Below are positions 58,787 to 64,000 of a DNA stretch of 64,000 nucleotides, piece after piece. The translations under genes and the position numbers were made by a program. The DNA comes from Myxococcus xanthus. Its GTDB lineage: Bacteria; Myxococcota; Myxococcia; Myxococcales; Myxococcaceae. A model generated the notes under the pieces. The model was not told where the DNA came from and did no database searches. It was given only the letters and a program-made list of their open reading frames with translations. The number at the start of each line of letters is the position of its first letter. Position 1 is the first letter of the stretch. The DNA lies in the NCBI RefSeq assembly GCF_006402735.1, contig NZ_CP017174.1, positions 2,173,001 through 2,237,000 on the forward strand. The letters are read 5' to 3'.

Positions 58787-59641
58787 ATGCTGGAGAACGT
58801 CACCGACCGAGTGAAGAAGGGCCTGCGCGAGTGGACGGACCGGCTGGCCAACAACGAGCAGAAGCAGCGGCTCGATGGCCTGGCGCGCCCGGGTAACGAG
58901 TACGGGGTGGACCCGTTTGGGTTCGATTTGGACTACAGCCTGTCCGCGGTGGCCCCGCTCCTGTGGCTCTACCGGAACTACTTCCGTGTGGAGACGTTCG
59001 GCATCGAGCACGTGCCCGCCGGCCGGGTGCTGCTGGTGTCCAACCACTCCGGCCAACTGCCCATGGACGGCGCGATGATTGGCGTGGCGATGATGCTGGA
59101 TGCCAGCCCGCCCCGCGTCATCCGCAGCATGGTGGAGAAGTGGGTGTCGTCGCTCCCGTACGTGTCCACCTTCATGGCCCGCGTGGGGCAGATTGTTGGC
59201 ACGCCGGAGAACTGCCGGCGACTGCTGGAGTCGGAGGAGGCCATCCTCGTCTTCCCCGAGGGCACGCGCGGCATCAACAAGCTGTGGCCCCAGCGTTACC
59301 AGCTCCAGGAGTTCGGCTTGGGCTTCATGCGCCTGGCGCTGGAGACGAACACGCCCATCGTCCCCGTGGCCGTCATTGGCGCGGAGGAGCAGGCTCCGGC
59401 GCTGATGGACCTGAAGCCGGTGGCGAAGCTCCTGGGCTTCCCGTCCTTCCCCATCACCCCCACGGGCCTGCCCATTCCCCTGCCCACGAAGTACCGCATC
59501 TACTTCGGGGAGCCGCTGCACTTCTCCGGGCGCCCGGACGACGAGGACAGTGAGCTGGACAAGAAGGTTCGCACCGTGAAGGCGTCCATCCAATCCATGC
59601 TCCATCAGGGCCTCAAGGAGCGTCAGGGCGTGTTCTGGTGA
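58787..59641 (+). CDS. PlsC-like lysophospholipid/glycolipid acyltransferase
   Basis: 284 residues. LLVSNHSGQLPMDGAMIGVA holds a variant of the His-x4-Asp motif (here six residues between His and Asp), ILVFPEGTRGINKLWPQRY is the FPEGTR motif, and TNTPIVPVAVIGAEEQAPAL is block IV. The N-terminus is charged with no clear TM helix. Family members esterify lyso-lipids or hydroxyl groups with acyl-CoA/ACP. It overlaps a possible GTG of the next gene, so co-transcription is likely. Confidence 0.82.
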   Translation: MLENVTDRVKKGLREWTDRLANNEQKQRLDGLARPGNEYGVDPFGFDLDYSLSAVAPLLWLYRNYFRVETFGIEHVPAGRVLLVSNHSGQLPMDGAMIGVAMMLDASPPRVIRSMVEKWVSSLPYVSTFMARVGQIVGTPENCRRLLESEEAILVFPEGTRGINKLWPQRYQLQEFGLGFMRLALETNTPIVPVAVIGAEEQAPALMDLKPVAKLLGFPSFPITPTGLPIPLPTKYRIYFGEPLHFSGRPDDEDSELDKKVRTVKASIQSMLHQGLKERQGVFW

Positions 59642-59676
59642 GCGCTAAACGCGGCGGTGCTAAAGAGGGGAGTTCC

Positions 59677-60600
59677 ATGAAACCGGCCGTCGTCGTCACG
59701 GGTATCAGCGGCAACCTCGGCCGCACCCTCGCGAAGCTGCTGCACAAGCACGAGCGCATCATCGGCATCGACCGGCGGCCCTTCGCGGGACGGCCGAAGG
59801 ACGTCGAGATGTACGAGCTCGACCTCCGCAAGAAGAAGGCGGAGGACGTCTTCCGGAAGAACGAAATCCGCGCCGTCATCCACATGGGCATCATGCATGA
59901 CCCCCGGATGAGTGAAGAGGAGCACCACTCCTTCAACGTCGTGGGTACCACGCGCCTGCTGGAGTACTGCGCGAAGTACGGCGTGAAGAAGGTCGTCGTC
60001 CTGTCCTCGGCCAACGTCTACGGGCCCAGCCCGGACAACTCGAACTTCCTCACGGAAGACGCGCCGCTCATGGCCGCCAGTCGCTTCTCCGGCGTGCGCG
60101 ACCTCATCGAAGTGGACATGCTGGCGCACAGCTTCTTCTGGAAGCACCCGCACATCGAGACGGTCATCCTCCGGCCAGTCCACATCGTCGGGCCCACCAT
60201 CAAGAACGCGCCGTCCAACTACCTGCGCATGCGCAGGCCCTGGATGATGGCGGGCTTCGACCCCATGGTGCAGCTCATCCATGTGGAGGACGTCGCTCGC
60301 GCCATGGTGGAGGCGCTCCGCCCGGAGCCCAAGGGCGTCTACAACGTCGTGGGCCCCGGCGAGGTCCCCCTGTCCGCGGTGATGCGCGAGCTGGGCAATA
60401 CCCCCATCCCCGTGCCGCACCCCGTGGCCCGGCCGCTGCTGGGTATGCTGTTCAAGTACCGGCTGGCCAACTTCCCGCCGCCGGAGTTGGACCACATCCA
60501 GTTCCTATGTGCGGTGGACGGCAGCCGCTGGGTGAAGGACGTGGCCTGGAAGCCGCGCCACTCCATGCGCGACACCATCCGCTCCGTCCAGGGCGACTAG
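59677..60600 (+). CDS. NAD-dependent epimerase/dehydratase (extended SDR)
   Basis: 307 residues from ATG 59677, chosen for AGAGGGGAG four bases upstream over GTG 59638. Cofactor site VVVTGISGNLGRTLAKLL, VVVLSSANVYGPSPDNSN with the catalytic Ser and YG motif (the usual YxxxK Lys is not evident: RFSGVRDLIEVDM follows), and ILRPVHIVGPTIKNAPSNYL. It ends QFLCAVDGSRWVKDVAWKP. Likely a sugar-nucleotide or lipid-linked sugar enzyme. Loss of a standard YxxxK may mean a binding rather than catalytic role. Confidence 0.8.
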   Translation: MKPAVVVTGISGNLGRTLAKLLHKHERIIGIDRRPFAGRPKDVEMYELDLRKKKAEDVFRKNEIRAVIHMGIMHDPRMSEEEHHSFNVVGTTRLLEYCAKYGVKKVVVLSSANVYGPSPDNSNFLTEDAPLMAASRFSGVRDLIEVDMLAHSFFWKHPHIETVILRPVHIVGPTIKNAPSNYLRMRRPWMMAGFDPMVQLIHVEDVARAMVEALRPEPKGVYNVVGPGEVPLSAVMRELGNTPIPVPHPVARPLLGMLFKYRLANFPPPELDHIQFLCAVDGSRWVKDVAWKPRHSMRDTIRSVQGD

Positions 60601-60621
60601 CTGCTGGAAAGTCCGAGGCCC

Positions 60622-60639
60622 CCTGACACTGTTGTCAGG
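60622..60639. repeat. Hairpin CCTGACA-CTGT-TGTCAGG
   Basis: A perfect 7-bp stem with a 4-base loop, 21 bases after the epimerase stop. A relative lies at 60663-60688. Both contain CTGACA-N4-TGTCAG. Confidence 0.6.
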
Positions 60640-60662
60640 CCCAGCGCGACGTCCGGCCCAGG

Positions 60663-60688
60663 GGCCCCTGACAGACATGTCAGAGGCC
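60663..60688. repeat. Second CTGACA-N4-TGTCAG hairpin with GGCC arms
   Basis: CTGACA-GACA-TGTCAG extended outward by GGCC/GGCC after one mismatch. Similarity to the hairpin 40 bp away suggests duplication or a paired binding site or terminator. Confidence 0.55.
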
Positions 60689-60856
60689 TGCCCCGGGGGT
60701 AGGGCGGCGTCAGGCCGATAGTCGTTGCAACCCCTTGAATCTCCAGCCATCCGCCAGCGCCCGCTCCTGGCGCGGTGCTTGGCACTCTCATTGCTCTAGT
60801 GGCTGCCCATCACGGCGCGGCGACATGGGCCCGGCAACGGTGTCGCCCCGTCAAAC

Positions 60857-60998
60857 TGTAGGGCACTCCATGGGGGAGTTCCCGACGCCCTCCGTCTCGG
60901 CCGGCCCCGAGACGGCGGGCGGATTCTTGTAGGGCGCTCCATAGGGGAGCTCCCGACGCCCACCGCCTCGGCCGGCCCCGAGACGGTGGGCGGTTTCT
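60857..60998. repeat. Two tandem 71-bp units, each with two hairpins
   Basis: Copies 60857-60927 and 60928-60998 share TGTAGGGC(A/G)CTCCAT at their start and end in TTCTT, with few differences. Each holds a small dyad (ACTCC/GGAGT type) and a long GC stem around CTCGG-CCGGCCCCGAG. Paired changes in copy 2 (CCCACCG with CGGTGGG) keep the stem. A T-rich tail follows copy 2 on the plus strand. It lies between convergent genes, so a duplicated bidirectional terminator is the simplest reading. The rest of 60601-61000 shows no gene. Confidence 0.75.
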
Positions 60999-61000
60999 TT

Positions 61001-61453
61001 TCAGGGGGATGGGGGCTGCTCGGGGCTGGTGCTCGGGCTCGGCAGCTCACCCTCGAAGGGGCCATCGTCCTGGCTCTCCAGGAGCCACGCCCCGTCCCGG
61101 AAGACGAACTCCGAGGTGACGATGGCGGTGCGCTCGGAGGCCGAGGGCAGCCGCATCCACTGGATGCGGCTCTGCACCGTGGCCCGGTGCCCATCGTCGG
61201 ACAGCTTCACGTCCTCGATTTCGTAGTCGGTGATGGACAGGTCCTTGTCGTCGTTGAGCTCCAGGCGCGCCTTCTGGAAGTCCTTGCGCCGCTCGGGGAC
61301 GAGGATGCGGGTGGCGCTCCGGAAGTCCTTCCACCGGAGGGCCTGGTGGAAGCGCTCCACGGTGGGCTTGAGTGCTTCCAGGTTGGATTTCTTGGACGTG
61401 GTTGCGCACGCCCCGAGGACGAGCGCGAGGAGCAGGGCAGGCAGGCGATTCAC
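61001..61453 (-). CDS. Small lipoprotein with an NTF2/DUF4878-like fold
   Basis: 150 residues from GTG 61453 (NRLPALLLALVLGACATTSK; lipobox LVLGAC). The mature part has an amphipathic helix (LKPTVERFHQALRWKDFRSA) followed by beta strands (DLSITDYEIEDVKLSDDGHR, TVQSRIQWMRLPSASERTAI, VTSEFVFRDGAWLLESQDDG), like small NTF2-fold lipoproteins. A Ser/Pro-rich tail ends it. Function unknown. It is divergent from the TPR gene on its right, with about 90 bases between starts. Confidence 0.75.
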   Translation of the reverse strand: MNRLPALLLALVLGACATTSKKSNLEALKPTVERFHQALRWKDFRSATRILVPERRKDFQKARLELNDDKDLSITDYEIEDVKLSDDGHRATVQSRIQWMRLPSASERTAIVTSEFVFRDGAWLLESQDDGPFEGELPSPSTSPEQPPSP

Positions 61454-61543
61454 GGTGGGGAGGGTACCACCCGGCAGCATCCTCGGACGAGAGAGCGGTG
61501 GTATGGTCCGGCTCCCCGCCCGAGCACCGGAGTCGCGAGCGCA

Positions 61544-64000
61544 ATGGCCAAGTCGATGGTGGAGCGTTACGAGCAGCTCCTCCGGCAGGACCCCACCTCT
61601 TCCGTTTTCGTCGAACTCGCCAAGGCCCTGCTGGAAAAGGGGGACGCCGCGCGTGCCATCGAGGTCTGCGGGCAAGGCATCTCCCACCACCCAGCATCCG
61701 TTGTCGGGCGCGTGCTGTGGGGCAAGGCCCTCATTCAGCAGGGCCGGCCCGCCGAGGCGATGGACCAGTTCGAGCAGGCCATCTCCATCGAGAAGGACAA
61801 CCCCTACGCCTACAACTTGATTGGCGAGGTGCTGCTCCAGCACCGGTTGTACCGGTCCGCGCTTCCCATTCTTCGCAAGGCCCTGGCGCTGCAGCCGAAC
61901 GATGGCCGCGTGAAGCAGTGGCTGGAGCAGACGGAGCAGGCGTTCGCGGGTGGACCGGCTCCCGTGTTCGCGAACCTGATGGGGCTGGAGAAGCCCTCGT
62001 CGGACGAGGACGCGCCGTCGGAGGAGGCGTCGAAGGACGAGGCTCCGAGTCCCACGGTGGCGCCCATGGCCGCTGCCCGGCTGCGCGCCGCCGCGCTGGG
62101 GGATGCGGCGAAGCTGAAGCCCGCGAGCGCCGGTGCGGTGCCGGCGGGTGACGCCCCGGCGGCCGCTCGCGCGGATGTGGCATCCGAAGCCTCCGCGAAG
62201 GACGCGGAGCAGGGGCGCACGAACGCGGACGCGGAAGGGAACGCTCAGGCGGGCTCGGACGTTGGCGCGGCGGAGCAGGGCGGAGCGGCAGTCCCTTCGG
62301 ATGACGCGGCTCCGCGGGACGGTGGCCGTGACGCGAGCGCCTCGCTGGGCCTGTTGAACCGGCCGGTGCCGGTGTCGTCAGTCCTGGGCGCGGAGCTTCC
62401 GAGCCTGGACCTGGGGCTGGGTGATGACGACGACGCCCCTCCGCGTGGCGTGGATGAAGCGGCTTCCGTGACCCAAGCGCCCTCGGAGGACTCCGCGTTC
62501 GAGCAACGCGCTGACGCCGAGCAGGACTCCGGCGCTGTCGCGGACCCGCCGACGCAACAGGTGTCCGTCGCGGAGGAGACTGCCGCGGCCTCGGAGCCCG
62601 AGGCGAGCGGTGACGTGGATGAACAGCAGGCCGGGGCCGCTCCGGCCGAGGACGCCGGGGCCTCTGTCGCGGGTGGTCTCCTGGGCGACCTTCCTCCTCC
62701 CGAGCCGACGGCGTCGAGGCCCGTCGTGGCGAGCACGCCCGCGACGCCGCGAGGCTCTGGGGGCAAGCGCTCCTTGCTGGAGGAGATCCCGGACGCTGCG
62801 CCCGCACCCGCGGCCACCGCCGCGAAGGCCAAGGCGCGCAAGCCGGACACCGAAGCGCTCACCGCCGAGTACGAGAAGGAACTGCGGGCGAAGCTGGCGC
62901 GTGAGGCGGCGAAGACGTCGTTCATCGCCCGGCATGGCGTGAAGGTCGCTGGGGCCGTGGTGGGCGTGGTGGTGCTGGCCATCGTCGTCTTCAGCTTCGT
63001 CAACATCCGCGCGAGCCAGGGCGGACAGACGCTGAGCGAGACGCTGGCCCGGGCCGAGGACCTCATCATCCAGGACACTGGGGCCTCGCTGGATGCCGCG
63101 CTGGCGCAGCTCGAGAAGGCGCGGGACATGGACGAAAGCAGCAGCCGGGCCTGGGCGCTGACGGCCTGGGCGCACGCGCTGCGCTACGCGGACCATGGGC
63201 AGGCCTCCGAGGACCGACGCCAGGCACTGGAAGCGCTGGAGCGGCCGGGCGTGAAGGACGCGGCCCCCGCGCAGGTGCTGGTTACCAACGTGCTGGTGGC
63301 GGACGAGCGCGGACGTGCCCTGGCGCGGAGCGCGCTGCTGGGCTCGCAGCAGGACAGCACCGAGGTCCACGCGCTCGCTGGCAGCCTGCTGCTGGAGGCG
63401 AAGGACGAGAAGCAGGCGCTCGAGCGCTTTGACCGCGCGCTTCGTGCCTCTGGCGCCAACGTCCGCGCGCTGGTGGCCCTGGGTGATTACTACAAGGCTT
63501 CCGAGGACTTTCCGCAGGCCATCGAGATGTACGAGCGTGCGCGCAAGAAATCCCCCGAGCACCCCTCGGCCCGCATCGGCCAGGCGGAGGCTCGGCTCGC
63601 GCTGTACCAGGACCTGGATGCCGCGCTGGCGGACGTGGCGCGGCTCGCGGAGGACCCGAAGCTTCCTGCGGCGTTGAAGGCGCGCCAGCAGCTGGTGCAT
63701 GGCGAGCTGCTGTCCGCTCAGGGCAAGCATGCCGAGGCCCGCGCGCTGCTCTCCAAGGGCACCCAGGGCCCCCTGGCCTTCGAGTTCCAGCTCGCGCTCG
63801 GCGCCGCCAGTCGTGCGGCCGGGACGCTGGACGCGGCGCAGGCCGCCTACGAGGCCGCGCTCAAGCTGCGGCCCAAGAGCGAAGAGGCCCGCGAGGGGCT
63901 GGGCCGCACGCTGCTGGACCGCGACCGGGAGCGCGAAGTCCTCACCCGTCTGGAGGCCGACGGGGGCCGCAAGGTGGCCCTGGTGCGCGGCGCCGCGTAT
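61544..64000 (+). CDS. TPR membrane protein, partial (runs off the right edge)
   Basis: 819 codons from ATG 61544 with no stop before the window ends. N-terminal TPRs (SSVFVELAKALLEKGDAARA, GRVLWGKALIQQGRPAEAMD, AYNLIGEVLLQHRLYRSALP), then about 300 residues of acidic Ala/Glu/Asp-rich disordered sequence, a charged helix (TEALTAEYEKELRAKLAREA), one TM helix (VAGAVVGVVVLAIVVFSFVN) and a second TPR series (AHALRYADHGQASEDRRQAL, ALVALGDYYKASEDFPQAIE). TPRs on both sides of a membrane helix make it a likely scaffold spanning the inner membrane. It resembles the megaprotein at 50586 in its TPR half but lacks the zinc ribbon. Confidence 0.8.
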   Translation, partial: MAKSMVERYEQLLRQDPTSSVFVELAKALLEKGDAARAIEVCGQGISHHPASVVGRVLWGKALIQQGRPAEAMDQFEQAISIEKDNPYAYNLIGEVLLQHRLYRSALPILRKALALQPNDGRVKQWLEQTEQAFAGGPAPVFANLMGLEKPSSDEDAPSEEASKDEAPSPTVAPMAAARLRAAALGDAAKLKPASAGAVPAGDAPAAARADVASEASAKDAEQGRTNADAEGNAQAGSDVGAAEQGGAAVPSDDAAPRDGGRDASASLGLLNRPVPVSSVLGAELPSLDLGLGDDDDAPPRGVDEAASVTQAPSEDSAFEQRADAEQDSGAVADPPTQQVSVAEETAAASEPEASGDVDEQQAGAAPAEDAGASVAGGLLGDLPPPEPTASRPVVASTPATPRGSGGKRSLLEEIPDAAPAPAATAAKAKARKPDTEALTAEYEKELRAKLAREAAKTSFIARHGVKVAGAVVGVVVLAIVVFSFVNIRASQGGQTLSETLARAEDLIIQDTGASLDAALAQLEKARDMDESSSRAWALTAWAHALRYADHGQASEDRRQALEALERPGVKDAAPAQVLVTNVLVADERGRALARSALLGSQQDSTEVHALAGSLLLEAKDEKQALERFDRALRASGANVRALVALGDYYKASEDFPQAIEMYERARKKSPEHPSARIGQAEARLALYQDLDAALADVARLAEDPKLPAALKARQQLVHGELLSAQGKHAEARALLSKGTQGPLAFEFQLALGAASRAAGTLDAAQAAYEAALKLRPKSEEAREGLGRTLLDRDREREVLTRLEADGGRKVALVRGAAY

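Overview
The window comes from a high-GC myxobacterium, almost certainly a Myxococcus close to M. xanthus. The clearest marker is the mglB-mglA pair (36595-37074 and 35996-36583), whose products read like the M. xanthus polarity GTPase and its roadblock partner. Support comes from AgmX/PglI C-terminal domains, Glt-like TPR proteins, abundant GTG starts, a eukaryote-like Ser/Thr kinase and strong third-position G/C in the core genes.

Region 1 (1-16650) is accessory DNA that stops at a tRNA-Asn gene (16653-16725). It holds a partial Cys-rich secreted protein; a frameshifted beta-propeller-like lipoprotein; remnants of a contractile-injection-system (CIS) locus, one fused to a LysR tail; a complete IS21-type element; a 5'-truncated toxin-like gene with an overlapping intact immunity-like gene; and two further broken copies of the immunity gene's 3' end. 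Between and after those copies lie lower-GC cargo genes: DUF4145, a double CCCH-finger protein, a SIR2-domain protein with a G7 frameshift tract, and a UPF0489-like protein. IS5-, IS701- and IS3-type pieces and an NTF2-like secreted protein complete it. It looks like a defence/toxin hot spot built by IS insertion and recombination.

Region 2 (16777-23115, plus strand) is a compact run: RsmB-like rRNA methyltransferase, LD-carboxypeptidase, serine hydrolase, Mpl ligase, TlpA-like lipoprotein and inositol-monophosphatase-family enzyme. LdcA plus Mpl is a murein-peptide recycling route.

Region 3 (23130-37074, minus strand) reads in transcription order mglB, mglA, an accessory periplasmic protein, two large TPR/coiled-coil proteins, a GltE-like TPR lipoprotein, a small periplasmic protein, a GltG-like FHA/TonB-type protein, a cyclic-nucleotide-binding protein, a coiled-coil secreted protein, and the polysaccharide exit pair WzpB (barrel) and WzaB (export lipoprotein). 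It looks like a Glt/Nfs-type envelope machine linked to the polarity switch and to polysaccharide export.

Region 4 (37401-42783, plus strand) is three overlapping genes: a carboxypeptidase-regulatory-like repeat protein, a FecR-type lipoprotein, and a Ser/Thr kinase ending in an AgmX/PglI-like domain. Region 5 (42820-50439) carries recR, ebfC and dnaX (read in two frames), a divergent GT22-like mannosyltransferase, the SRP RNA, tadA with tRNA-Arg(ACG), all four tRNA-Ser isoacceptors, and serS.

Region 6 (50586-64000) has a 1,599-residue zinc-ribbon/GYF-like/TPR protein, a plus-strand run of sugar and lipid enzymes (FAD oxidoreductase, GT2, polysaccharide deacetylase, acyltransferase, epimerase), a convergent intergenic zone with tandem hairpin repeats, a small lipoprotein, and a TPR membrane protein that runs off the right edge.
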